Shown: positions 23,650-34,344 of the stretch, one piece after another
Numbering within the stretch: position 1 is the first letter of the stretch
How the letters are laid out: each line of letters begins with the position of its first letter
Assembly: GCA_002007465.1 (NCBI GenBank)
Contig: LNAC01001238.1
Span: 433 to 64,432 of the forward strand
Direction of reading: 5' to 3'
Origin: Ailurus styani
Lineage: Eukaryota; Chordata; Mammalia; Carnivora; Ailuridae
Length of the DNA stretch: 64,000 nt
The notes under the pieces: model-generated
The model's database searches: none
Told to the model about the DNA's origin: nothing
Seen by the model: the letters and a program-made list of their open reading frames with translations, nothing else
Made by a program: the position numbers and the translations under genes

Positions 23650-24092
23650 CTTCTCACAGGATAGGAGTTCAGCCTAAAGAAGTGATTCAGAGATAGAATG
23701 AATGTACTATAAGCAAGTGGATTTAAGCAACACAGGGTGAACTATATTGTATCTGACTATGGCATCCAGCTCTGGCCTTCCGGACAAGCCACTCAGGCCA
23801 CCAGCTTCAGAAAATGTTGCTGATGGCTTCCAGCTGTGTCCTTTTCAGGCTTTTGTTCTCATGAAGGGAGCTACCTCATCTACCATTCAGACCCCTCTCC
23901 AAGACATGGGCCCTTGCCTAAATATGGGACAACTCTGAAGGTCATTCCTCTTCTAGCCTAAAGACTGGTGATGGTCTCAGTTTCATTTTAGCCAATCCTG
24001 CTTTCTTCATTTCCATACAAGATTTGTCCAATAAACCTTCCTTATACAAACTCCCATTTGAGTCTGGTTCCAGGGAACCTGTCCCAAGACAA
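23650..24092 (+). mobile_element. Possible LTR or 3' part of the ERVL-like relic
   Basis: AATAAA at 24031-24036 is followed by actcccatttgagtctggtt and ends near ccaagaca, an arrangement like an LTR R-U5 end. There is no matching 5' LTR in the window and no TSD was found. Confidence 0.35.
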
Positions 24093-24129
24093 GCTTCCTA
24101 TTTAGAAGATCTGCATCTATGGCTAGACC

Positions 24130-24540
24130 ACCAGTACCCTGAAGGCAAGCGTGGTCTCATTTCGGCTGTACCTTTGGCTGTTAGTGCAGAGCTCTGCACA
24201 CTGCTGGCACTCAGTGTATAACTGGTGACTAAATCAAGAATTGCCCTTCCCACTAGACTGTCAACTTTTTAAAAGATTTTTATTTATTTATTTGAGAGAA
24301 ACAGAAAGAGAGCATGAGTGAAGAGAGGGAGAAGCAGATACCCTGCTGAACAGGGAGCTTAATGCTGGGCTTGATCCCAGGATCATGACCTGAGCCAAAG
24401 GCAGATGCCGCCCAGGTGCCCCTAGACTGTCAATTTCTTGAGAAGAGGACTACATATAAGCTTTTTTTTTGTTTTATTCTTACATAGTCTATAATAACCA
24501 CTCAATGGAGACTTTAAATAAATATACTCTGCTCTTTAAA
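24130..24540 (+). mobile_element. L2 3'-end fragments, split by a SINE
   Basis: Before the SINE, ctctgcacactgctggcact resembles the L2 end. After it, 'agactgtcaatttcttgaga...ataaccactcaatgg' resembles another L2 end (actgtaagctccttgaggg...gtgctcaataaat). Confidence 0.6.
24253..24433 (-). mobile_element. CAN SINE, minus, with TSD
   Basis: SINE at about 24265-24421, slightly shortened in the head region. The 12-mer ctagactgtcaa flanks it at 24253-24264 and 24422-24433. Confidence 0.94.
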
Positions 24541-25971
24541 AGGAAGGACCAATTTGTAACAAAAGCAAAGTTAACCTATTCATTTATATTGAAAGGTGCT
24601 TTTTTTGTTTGCCTGATAGCATCTGCTTCTCTTTTTTCCTTCACAAAATTCAGGTCAGCACCTTTGATCTACTAACAGGTGTGTATGGGTGAACAGTAAC
24701 CTGATATGGTTTGCCATTTCATTACTTTAAATTATTTTGACATATGAACAAAGAAAGTGCCTGACTTGTGTTAAGAGTTACCAAACATTAAACTGATAAC
24801 TTTTTAGAAGAGATATTGATAGACTGTGGTGGAAATGAACTCTTACTGGATCATCACTGGGTTTGAGCTTTCCAGCATCAGAAGTTCCAAATTGGCTGAG
24901 TGATTCAGAAGCCATGCGAACAAGGACGGTTTGAGGGAAACATCAGGGAGTCCTGCTTCTATTAACTGTAATCACCATGGTGTTTCTGCTCGCCGGTACA
25001 ACACATTTTCCATGTAGCAATAAATGCTGAAGCACATTTCATTAATTCGTGATTTCCCCTAAACAGCAACGTGCGTAGCTGTAGATAAGTGTGCGACTTT
25101 ATCAAAGAAATACAAGGAAGAGAAGTACGATGAAACAAACCACCTGACCATCTTCCAGGAAGGCTGCTCTTTGCTATGTGGTGTTTTGGACTAGGTCTAC
25201 TGTAAGCAGTCCAGTCAAAAGCCTGCTCTTCTGAGGGTCATAGACTCCTAAGGAAAATCTTCCAGGGGACCGAGGGTAAACCAGAGCCTGCTGCATTTGG
25301 CCAAGGTTGCCAGCCGGCTTCGGCTTATCTCTGGAGGCCTGTGCAGTCAATCTGTCTACGCTTAAGTCAGGAACTTGAAATTCTAATCACCGCCCTGATA
25401 GCAGTTTGCATTATGTCTTGGTGAGGATCACTTATCGCTTCTGGTGCTCCAGCAGTTTCTTGACTAGAGCCTGGGAAGAGGGACGGGAACATCTGACTAG
25501 GACTCTTCAGAGAATTAACATTAGCAGAACACTTGTACCTCTGTTGATGAACGCTTAGGGAGCCTTGCAGACACTCAACAAGGCAGAGCATTTTCATTTG
25601 GGGTTTCCTATGGAATCAACCCAGTTCTCCCCACAGTTACTATGTATAAAGGAACTAGTCTAATACCAAGAGATGACATGAACTTTGTTCAGCACGGAAT
25701 TGTGATTTTATTATTATTGGCTACTCACATTCCCATGTTATACGCTCATTCAGAAGTTAAAAGCACATATTTGGATGTTTCTGTTCAGTGCCTACATGCA
25801 TGAGGGGTTAACATCACACACAAGGAAATTAAAGGCAGTCTGTAGCTCTTGGGAGTGTCCTAATTGCATCAAAACAATAGTGTCTCTTTGCGGATAATTC
25901 CTATTTACCCCTTGAGATCCCCTACCATTCTATACCTCTGTCCTGTGAGGCTAGCCTGTACAGATAACCAC
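24541..25971. other. Unique block, CpG-retaining between 24900 and 25130
   Basis: No repeat or gene was recognised. About nine CpGs lie in 24910-25135, unusual for this CpG-poor window, which may indicate constraint or simply chance. Confidence 0.5.
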
Positions 25972-26192
25972 AAAGAATCCTTTTCCTGTCATTCCTGCCT
26001 TTGGCTCAGGCCATGGTCCCAGTGTTCTGGGATCGAGCCCCATATCGGGCTCCCTGCTCGGTGCGGAGCCTGCTTCTCCCTCTCCACCTCCCCCGTGCTT
26101 GTGTTTCCTCTCTAGTGCTTGTGTTCTCTCTCTCTCTCTCTCTCTCTGTCATAAATAAATAAAATCTAAAAAAAAAAAAGAATCCTTTTCCT
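25972..26192 (+). mobile_element. 5'-truncated CAN SINE, plus, with perfect 16-bp TSD
   Basis: SINE body 25988-26176 starts at cctttggctcaggcc, lacking the first 30 or so bases of the head, and ends with aaataaataaaatct and A12. aaagaatccttttcct is exact at 25972-25987 and 26177-26192, so truncation occurred at insertion. It contains a (CT)n run at 26127-26147. Confidence 0.95.
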
Positions 26193-26689
26193 ATGGCTAC
26201 CTCTTGGTTCAGGCAATGGGGAGCCCCAAGTTGATCAGAGGGAGGGAAGAAAATGAGATCAGGGTATTTATTTCCTAGGATCCTCCCTTCTCTGTAGAGT
26301 TTCCTTTGGATTCACTGTGAGCCTTGACGGGGTAACAGCTCTTAAGAAAATGGTCTCTTTATGTGGCTCTCTCTTTTCTTCCAGGTTCTAGTAGCTACTC
26401 CTTCCCTTCAACCCTTCAGACATCAGTGTATACTGAAAAGCCCCCTTATTGTAGCTCTACACCCTTGCCCACACCTTGGTAAATGATCCTGTTAGCAAAC
26501 ATCTTTGTTATCTTGGTTTAATGTGCCATCAGCTTCCTGCTTCAAACTGAGTGACATACTTCCAACTCTTCCTCCTTCTTTTTCCATCAAGTTCTAGCTT
26601 TTCTGACTCTCCATGAAACCTGGTTACTATGCCATGATGCACCCGTGTCTCTGCCATGAGAGAATTAATGTGGAATCTCACAGGTTCCA
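26193..26689. other. Unique sequence, no gene seen
   Basis: No recognisable repeat or RNA gene. Confidence 0.45.
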
Positions 26690-26810
26690 GATCAGTGCTA
26701 TCCAACAGAAATATAACAAGCCACACGTAAAATCTGAATTTTCTAATAACCACATGTAAAAAAGTTTTTAAAAAGAAATGAATTTTAACAAACTCTTTCA
26801 TTTCAACCAA
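26690..26810 (+). mobile_element. Ancient DNA-transposon fragment (hAT-like)
   Basis: 'cagtgctatccaacagaaat' followed by 'aacaagccaca' and 'aaccacatgtaaaaaag' matches a common mammalian hAT-type nonautonomous repeat. Confidence 0.5.
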
Positions 26811-26814
26811 TACA

Positions 26815-27240
26815 TATCTGGGTACTATGCTAAACACTTTACAAATATTATCTCATGTAATTTTCTTTTTTTTTCTTGAGAGGGAGAGATAGAGAAGAGA
26901 ATCTCAAGCAGGCTCCACACCCAGCATGGAGGCTGACACAGAGTTTGATCTCACAATCCTCAGATCATGACCTGGGCCAAAATCAAGAGTTGGAGGCTTA
27001 ACTGACAGAGACACCCCAGGTGCCCCTCATGTAATTTTTATAATAACTTTAAGAAGGTTATCCTGAAAAGTTCTAGGGTTGAGAAAGTTTCATTCCTTGA
27101 ATCATCTGCTCATCAAGAAATGTTTATTGAATGCTACTCTGTACCAGGCTCTATAATAGGTTCTGTAATGCTCAATGAGCAATGGTATGCATTCATGGCG
27201 CTCATATTCCAGTGACGGCAGAAGAGAGAATAAACAATAT
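26815..27240 (+). mobile_element. Ancient L2/MIR-age repeat fragments around a SINE
   Basis: 'gggtactatgctaaacactt...attatctcatgtaatttt' is a common old repeat. After the SINE, 'aaatgtttattgaatgctac...taccaggctc' begins another old repeat fragment. Confidence 0.5.
26852..27038 (-). mobile_element. CAN SINE, minus, with perfect 13-bp TSD
   Basis: Body 26865-27025. ctcatgtaatttt is exact at 26852-26864 and 27026-27038. The body is of the older type and is shortened at the tail. Confidence 0.95.
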
Positions 27241-27335
27241 ATACATATAATACACCAACTAAAATATATACCATATTAGTGAAAAATGTTTCAGCCAAAA
27301 ATAAAGCAAGAAAGGGGATAGGAAGAGTGTGGCAG

Positions 27336-27566
27336 GAATTGAAATTCTAGGGGCGCCTGGGTGGCTCAGTCGGTTAAGCACCTGCCTTCAGCACAGGTCA
27401 TGATCCCAGAGTCCTGGGACAGAGCCCCGAGTCAGGCTCCCTGCTCAGTGGGTAGCCTGCCTTTACCTCTCCCTCTCCTGCTCCCCCTGCTTGTGCTCTC
27501 TCTCTCTCTCTCTGTGTCAAGTAAATAAATAAAATCTTAAAGAAAAAAAAAAGAATTGAAATTCTA
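27336..27566 (+). mobile_element. CAN SINE, plus, with perfect 14-bp TSD
   Basis: Body 27350-27552 from gggcgcctgggtggctcagt with the cggttaagcacctg head to aaataaataaaatctt and an A-tail. gaattgaaattcta flanks it exactly at 27336-27349 and 27553-27566. Confidence 0.97.
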
Positions 27567-27756
27567 CACAGGTTAATCAGACTACCTACTGTGACAAGAC
27601 CTTTGAATAGTACCCTGAAAATATCAGCTATGTAGAAACTAAAGAAAGAATAATTTAAGTAGACAAAGCAGCAAGTGCAAAGGCCCTGAACATGGCATGT
27701 GCTTGAAGTGTTCGAGGAAGAGCGAGAAATATACTGTGACTAGAATAAGTAGGGAC

Positions 27757-27801
27757 ACTGAGTGTTATATGTGAGTGATGAATCACTAAATTAAAAAAAA
27801 A
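27757..27801 (+). mobile_element. Very short L1 3'-tail fragment
   Basis: 'gagtgttatatgtgagtgat' and 'gaatcactaaatt' are text from the 3' end of a carnivore L1 and are followed directly by A9. The TSD is unclear. Confidence 0.55.
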
Positions 27802-27899
27802 TATAGTGTCTTAAGCAGACAACATAAAGATTTATTTAAGAATAAATTAGAATGTGACTACATATTTTACAGAAAAGAAATAAACAAAATTAGCTTAGA

Positions 27900-27978
27900 T
27901 CAGGAGTTGGTAAACTACCACCTGTAGGTTAAATCTAGTCTACCCCTGTTTTTGTAAGTAAAGTTTTATTGGAATAAA
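27900..27978 (+). mobile_element. hAT-like nonautonomous element, one end
   Basis: 'tcaggagttggtaaactacc' and 'gtaaagttttattggaata' match one end of the mammalian 'caggggtcggcaaac' element. Larger copies are at 44030 (opposite strand) and 57673. Confidence 0.7.
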
Positions 27979-28815
27979 AAAAAAAGAATAAATAGTGACA
28001 GCACAGGGCAGGAGGGCAGAGGGTAAGCTCAGAGAAACACTCAGGGAGTGGGGCTCAATGTATGCATTATATATGACTTTTTAGGTCAGAGGGAGAACTT
28101 TAGGTTATATATTGAGTGAAAAGGAAATCCATTAGCATATTTTGAGCAGAGGCATAGCATCATTTGACTTAAGTTTTTACAAAATCACCCTCATAGCTGC
28201 AGAATTGATGGAAAGGAAGCAAAGGAAAAGGTGGGGAATGGGTAGGAAGCACGGCAATAATTTGGGCAAACTGTGGGAGTAGTAGGATACACTACTTTGG
28301 ACTAGGGGGTGGCCCTGGAAGGACAACAAGAGACAGGATTATGAATTTATTTAAAGAATGTAGAAAAATAAAATGTGAAGATGACTCAAAGTTTAAGAAA
28401 ATTGGTTCACACTGTAAATAAACAATAGAGCTAGGATTTAATTTTAGATCTGCCTGACTCCAAAGCTCAAGTTCTTATTTGTGAGTAATAAGATCTTGGT
28501 TTTCTTCTCATCTGGAGATATCTGGATGCTCCCATAAGATGGATCATACCCTTGGACTGATGAGCAATTTGTAAATATTCTCCAAATGATGTCCCCTCTG
28601 TCTGAATTTTGAGGTCACTGATTCAATCCAGCTATCTCTGGGAAAGTGCTCTCCACTGTCTCCCTCTCTCTCCTTCCCTCCACTTTGTCTCCTGCCTCTC
28701 CTCTTCATTCTCCTTATCCTCTTGCTATATTCTTTCTCACACTCACATATACATATGCATTCATTATCAGCAAGTATTTCATTGTAATGTCTTACATTCT
28801 GCAATTGTTTCGGAA
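27979..28815. other. Unique sequence, no gene seen
   Basis: It includes a CT-rich stretch at 28650-28735. No gene or family was recognised; 27567-27756 is likewise unassigned. Confidence 0.45.
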
Positions 28816-28816
28816 T

Positions 28817-28999
28817 CAAGGTCTATTTTTTAGAGGGGGGAGGGGCAGAAGGAGAGAGAGAGAGAGAGAGACTTTTAAGCAGGCTCTCCCACTCAGTTCA
28901 GAGACCAACACGGGACTCCATCTCACAACCCTGAGATCATGACCTGAGCATAAATCAAGAGTCCGACCCTTAACTGACTGGCACCCAGAAACAAGGTCT
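28817..28999 (-). mobile_element. Older CAN SINE, minus
   Basis: Body about 28827-28988 with (GA)n at 28853-28870. Short TSD caaggtct at 28817-28824 and 28992-28999. Confidence 0.88.
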
Positions 29000-29474
29000 T
29001 TTAAACCAGATCTTCATATAATCTACTTAATGCATGGTTATTATTTGATTATATTAACACCATCATTTTTTTCGATTCCAAAATTGTTGTATGACTTTTT
29101 AAAAGTTACTTCGTGATAATAAAGAGAATCAAATTAGCTTGGTTGCAATCTTCTTGACCAAACTGAATTCTCATAATCCTTCCATCAAGAATTTTCTCAA
29201 TGTCTAGGTAATAGCTTCTGTTTATGTTCTGTACTTTCACACCTGCTTCATAACTCATATGGCTCTCTGTGTTTGGTTTGCTTTTCTTTGCCTATCCTTA
29301 TTTCTTCTACCAATCACCACTTCCTTGGCTGATGGACTTTGACCACAACAAATAGAATATATTCTCTCTCTCCACGTAGGCCTCCAGTGTTGGTCTTCAT
29401 ATTGGCTATTTGTATCACTTTCTTTTGGAATCCATTTTGGCAATACCACAAGATTACACACGAAGGTGGTAATT
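29000..29474. other. Unique sequence, no gene seen
   Basis: AT-rich sequence; nothing recognised. Confidence 0.45.
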
Positions 29475-30922
29475 CAAAGCTGGCATATTATTTATTTATT
29501 TATTTAAATTTAAAATTAGCCAACATATAGTACATCATTAGTTTTTGATGTAGTGTTCAACGATTCATCAGATGTGTATAATTCTCCCAAAATAAATAAT
29601 CCAGTCAAGAAATGGGCAAAAGACATGAACAGACACTCCTCCAAAGAAGACATATTTTCTTCTAAAAATTTTTTTATTTAAATTCAATTTAATTAACATA
29701 TACTGTATTATTAGTTTCAGAGGTAGAATTTAGTGATTCGTCAGTTGCATACAATACCCAGTGCTCATTACATCACGTGCCTTCCTTTAGTGCCCATCAC
29801 CCAGTTACCCCATATTCCTATCGCCCTCCCCTCCAGCAACCCTGATTGTTTCTTACACTTAAGAGACTTTTATGATTTGTCTCCCTCTCTGTTTTCATCT
29901 TATTTTTCCTTCTTTTCCCCTATGTTCATCTGTTTGTTTCTTAAATTCTACATTAGAGTGAAATCATATAGTATTTGACTTTGCCTGACTTATTTTTCTT
30001 AGCATAATACTTTGTAGTTCCATCCATGTCATTGAGAATGGCAAGATTTCATTATTTTTGAAGGCTGACTAATATTCTACATATATTATGTATATATATG
30101 TGTGTATATCTATCTATCTATCTCATATCTTCTTTATCGATTCTTCTGTCGATTGTCTTCCATATTTTGGCTATTGTGAGCATTGCTGCTATAAGCATTG
30201 CGGTGTTTGTGCCGCTTTGAATCACTGTTTGTATCTTTTGGATAAATTCCTAGTAGTACAATTGCTGGGTCATAGGGTAGCTCTATTTTTAACTTTTGGA
30301 GGAACCTCTGCACTGTTTTCCAGAGTGGCTGCATCAGTTTGCAATCCCACCAACAGTGTAAGAGGGTTCCCATCTCACCACATACTTGCCAACAAATCTT
30401 GTTTCCTGCGTTGTTTTTATTTCTTTTGCTTTTGGGGACATGTCTAGCAAGAATTTGCTATGGCTTAGGTCAAAAAAGTTACTGCTTGTATTCTGCTCCA
30501 GGATTTTGATGGTTTCCTGTCTCACATTTAGGTCTTTTATCCGTCTTAAGTTTATTTTTGTGTATGGTGTAAGAAAGTGGTCCAGTTTCATTCTTCTGCA
30601 CATGGCTGTCCAATTTTCCAAACACCATTGGTTGAAGAGAATCTTTTTTCCATTGGATATTTCTTCCTGCTTTGTCAAAGATTAGTTGACTATTGAGTTG
30701 AGGGTCCATTTCTGGGTTCTCTATTCTGTTGCACTGATCTATTTGTCTGTTTTTGTGCCAGTACCATACTGTCTTGATGATTACAGCTTTGTAATAGAGC
30801 TCGAAATCCAGAGTTGTGATGCTTCCAGATTTGGTTTTCTTTTTCAACATTACTTTGGCTATTTGGGGTCTTTTTTGGTTCCATACAAATTTTAGGATTG
30901 TTTGTTCCAAAGCTGGCATATT
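29475..30922 (-). mobile_element. Compound L1 insertion with outer 15-bp TSD
   Basis: Outer TSD caaagctggcatatt is exact at 29475-29489 and 30908-30922. Between the copies are: (a) 29490-29583, one L1 3' end, minus; (b) 29591-29652, an ORF2 piece on the plus strand; (c) about 29656-30907, a second L1, minus, with 3' UTR and ORF2. Part (c) has an internal deletion near 30412-30418 and a (TATC)n expansion at 30102-30124. The (b) text belongs to the interval deleted from (c). Confidence 0.9.
30134..30907 (-). pseudogene. Broken L1 ORF2 C-terminal fragment
   Basis: On the minus strand, ORF2 text runs through three frames: 30919-30479, 30678-30334 and 30373-30134. Switches near 30640 and at the internal deletion near 30415 show frameshifts. 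The last part keeps the LLHCWWDC block of the zinc knuckle, but the upstream half of that motif is damaged. Not functional. Confidence 0.85.
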
Positions 30923-30956
30923 TTTAATTCCTGTGTCATTACTAGTGCTTTAAAAA

Positions 30957-31179
30957 TATTCGTAGTCACGGGATACCTGAGTGGTTCCGTCGGTTAAGAT
31001 CTGACTCTTGGTTTAGGTCTTGGGGTCATGAGATCAAGGTCTGCGTAGGGCTTTGTACTCAGCAGGGAGTCTGCTGGAGATTCTCTCTCCTTTTCTGTCT
31101 CTGTCTGCCTCTCCCCCCACTGGCTCTCTCTCTCTTTCTCTCAAGTAATCAAATCTTAAAAAAATATATTTGTAGTCAT
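30957..31179 (+). mobile_element. Older CAN SINE, plus
   Basis: Body about 30969-31162 with head gggatacctgagtggttccg. Flanks tattcgtagtca and tatttgtagtca (one mismatch) form the TSD. Confidence 0.92.
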
Positions 31180-31377
31180 GATAAGTTATGTTATTAAATA
31201 CACGAGAAATGTTCTGCTATTTGGAGACTTAAATTTAAGACCTGAAAAATAAACTCCAATATCTTTTGAGGATCTTATGAAGATCCTACAAGTTATAGAA
31301 CCCAAATTCTAAAAATAAAAGTTTCCATACTCTTTGGCTTCCTTTCATAATATATACACATACAAAATCATCATGTT

Positions 31378-31608
31378 ACACTTTAAACATCTTTTTTTTT
31401 AAGATTTTATTTATTTATTTGACACAGAGAGATCAGATCACAAGTAGGCAGAGAGGCAAGGAGAGAGAGAGGAGGAAGCAGGCTCCCTCCCTGCTGAGCA
31501 GGGAGCCCAATGTGGGGCTCGATCCCAGGACCCTGAGATCATGACCTGAACCAAAGGCAGAGGCTTTTACCCACTGAGCCTCCCAGGCACCCACACGTTA
31601 AATATCTT
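31378..31608 (-). mobile_element. Young mustelid-type CAN SINE, minus
   Basis: Body about 31394-31592. TSD acactttaaacatctt and acacgttaaatatctt, 14 of 16 identical. Confidence 0.94.
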
Positions 31609-33596
31609 ATAATTTTATTTTTCAATTTTACCTCAAAAAAAGCTAAAAAAAAAAAAGTACGTATCCAAGTATATAGGCAAATTTCTGGTAAAAGCATAGA
31701 CTCAGAAGTTATGATCTCCAATTTATTCCTAGTTATAACTGCATGAATTCCTTAGTCAACCCACCTAGATGTTTTCCAATAGTATGGATAAATATTAACT
31801 TTCTTAAGATTTTTTCAAGGTTTTTTTTTTTACAATCAGGATGTGTTTTATAATATAAAAGTCAAAGATTAAACTCTCATTTAACAAATATAAATGTTAT
31901 TCAATCAGTTTTGTATCTAATATGGATGGTCTGTCTCAAGGCATCTTATAATCAAATAAATACAGTGATTTTTCATCTCCTTCTCAGGCTATCGGGAGGA
32001 TATTATTATTGTTGAAGATACAACAAGGTGAAAATAAGACTAGAGCGGTTGCAGATGCCTTTAGGGCAAGGCAGAAAACGTAAGTGAAAGAAAAACGGAA
32101 TGTTCTGGATGACTCCATCTCCAAAAGAGGTTGATGATGGTGGTAGGGTGGGGGACGAAGAGCACCGCGAAGCTCTGGATGATAGTGCCCTGCAGGGTGA
32201 AGGTTAGGTTTGCGGGACGGCCTGATATTTCAAGAGAAGTTAAGATTTTCTTATATCAATATGTGTATTACATATGAATTTGTGCGGGAAAGTGTGTGAA
32301 AGTCTCGAACTCTTATAATTGGGCAATAATTTAATTCTAATTTTGGATATTATAGTGTACAAGTCAACACGGTATGGTTGATACCTTCTAACCTCAAATA
32401 CAAGAAAATTAGGCTCTCAAGAAGTGACATTAAAGCCACTTAGCAACTCCATCCTAAACAGATAAATTTATAATGTGTATAATGCATTATTCAATTATTG
32501 AATGGAGGGTGCTTGGCATGGACACAATATGGTGATTCAAATTGGTATCACAGAGAAGAGTGGATATTTTACACATATATATGAAATTTTGACCACCCAT
32601 ACATATTACCATATGCATAATATTTTGTCTGATGCAATATTTGTCTTATGCATTAGACATTACTAATTTTAAAGATGCTTTGATTACTCCTCAGTGTACA
32701 AGTGTAGTTGTTGTAGATAGTGGCATGGCTGTCATTAACTGAAACAATGATTTCACAAACACATTAATATATTAACATAGTATCAAATTTTATGTGTTAT
32801 TATAGAAACTTTTGTTCACTGAGGTGTTTGTAATGATATAAATGTGCAATTTACATTTGAACTATTATGAGCAGGTTTTAAAAAACACATAGACACTGGC
32901 CTTTGTCATGCATAGGCCAGCTGATTTTCTTTCACTTCTGTGGAGTTGTAAATTCACATAGGAATAAATCCGTAAAAAATGCATATTACTTAAAAAAATC
33001 AACTTAGATCTGATTTCTCACGTTGGATAGCCACTTTAACTGACTGACAGCTGAACTAGTCTCTCAAATCTAAAAAGCCTATTAATATTTGGCAGCAAGT
33101 AATGGAAGTATCCTGGGTTGGTGCAAGAGCAAAAGAGCACTTTCAAATTTTAATGAATGGGTGGTCTGTGAGCTGTCATCAATATGACAGTAATGGTCTG
33201 TAGAAAGGGAAAGTGGGTCTTCAGGGCACGGTGGGGAAGAGCAAAAATAATCTACAGTATTGATATAGAGCAGATCACTTATAAGACAGAGTCAGTACCA
33301 GAAACATCCAAGCAAAGGAATTATTTCACATAGATATTTTTACTTTTTCAAGAATGTCTTTTCCCCAGCCACAATGTAGTCGTAACTGAAGAATAATTTC
33401 CAATATTGTACGATGTCATTTTTGATAGCCTGTACTGTAGACCCGAAGGGTGTATTAAAATGGGAGATGATAGCAATTTTATGAAAGTCTCACTGATGAA
33501 ACTTAAATACTGATAGTTCTAAGTCCTTTATATTTTAGCAGGTAACAACTCCTCTAAAGCAGCAAATTAAAATTGTACGATTATATAGTATACATT
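31609..33596. other. 2-kb unique block with an exon-like segment
   Basis: No repeat was recognised. 31988-32079 has convincing splice-like boundaries (see findings), and 32040-32215 retains about nine CpGs. The remainder is AT-rich and unannotatable by eye. Confidence 0.55.
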
Positions 33597-34043
33597 TAAT
33601 TTGTTCATACATTTATTTTTTTGAGTTAATTTATTTATTTTGAAGAGAGCATGAGCAGGGGTAGAAGCAGAGGGAGAGGGAGAAAGAATCTGAAGCAGAC
33701 TCTGCCTTGAGCGTGGAGCCCACAGTCGGGCTTGATCTCACAACCTTGAGATCATGACCTGAGCCTAAATCAAGAATCAGAAGCTTAACCCAGGGCGCCT
33801 GGGTGGCTCAGTGGGTTAAAGCCTCTGCTTTCGGCTCAGGTCATGATCTCAGCATCCTGGGATCGAGGCCTGCATCGGGCTCTCTGCTCAGCAGGGAGCC
33901 TGCTTCCTCCTCTCCCTGTCTCTCTGCCTGCCTCTCTGTCTACTTGTAATCTCTCTCTGTGTCAAATAAATAAATAAAATCTTTAAAAAAAAAAAGAAGC
34001 TTAACCCATTGTGCCACTCAGGTGCCCCTAATTTGTTAATACA
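33597..34043 (-). mobile_element. Outer CAN SINE, minus, split by a younger SINE
   Basis: Left half about 33612-33792 and right half 33995-34028. Outer TSD taatttgttcataca (33597-33611) and taatttgttaataca (34029-34043), one mismatch. Confidence 0.95.
33779..34008 (+). mobile_element. Inner young mustelid-type CAN SINE, plus
   Basis: Body 33793-33994 with gtgggttaaagcctctg head and (A)n tail, inserted in the opposite orientation into the older SINE. agaagcttaaccca is exact at 33779-33792 and 33995-34008. Confidence 0.97.
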
Positions 34044-34049
34044 ATTAAT

Positions 34050-34272
34050 ACAAGAAGAAGGGGGGCCTGGATGGTGCAATGGGTTGAGCCTCTGACTTCG
34101 GTTTTCAGCTCAGGTCTTGATCACAACAGGGTTGAGACCCAGCATCATGTTGGGCTCCAAGCTCAGCATGGAGTCTGCTTAAGACTCTTTCTCCCTCTTT
34201 GTGTCCCTTCCCACTGCATGCTCTCTCTCTCTCAAATAAATAATTCTTAAAAAAAAAAATAAAACAAGAAGA
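34050..34272 (+). mobile_element. Older CAN SINE, plus
   Basis: Body about 34061-34260. The head is diverged (gggggcctggatggtgcaat). acaagaaga flanks it at 34050-34058 and 34264-34272. Confidence 0.9.
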
Positions 34273-34344
34273 CAAAGTCAACGTATCCAGAGGAAGTGGG
34301 GGCTGTTATTTATTCCAAATATCTTTTTCTTCTGGAGTACAATA

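Noticed and set aside
30088..30447. 119-codon plus ORF
   Set aside because: Antisense of the broken L1 ORF2 in the compound insertion.
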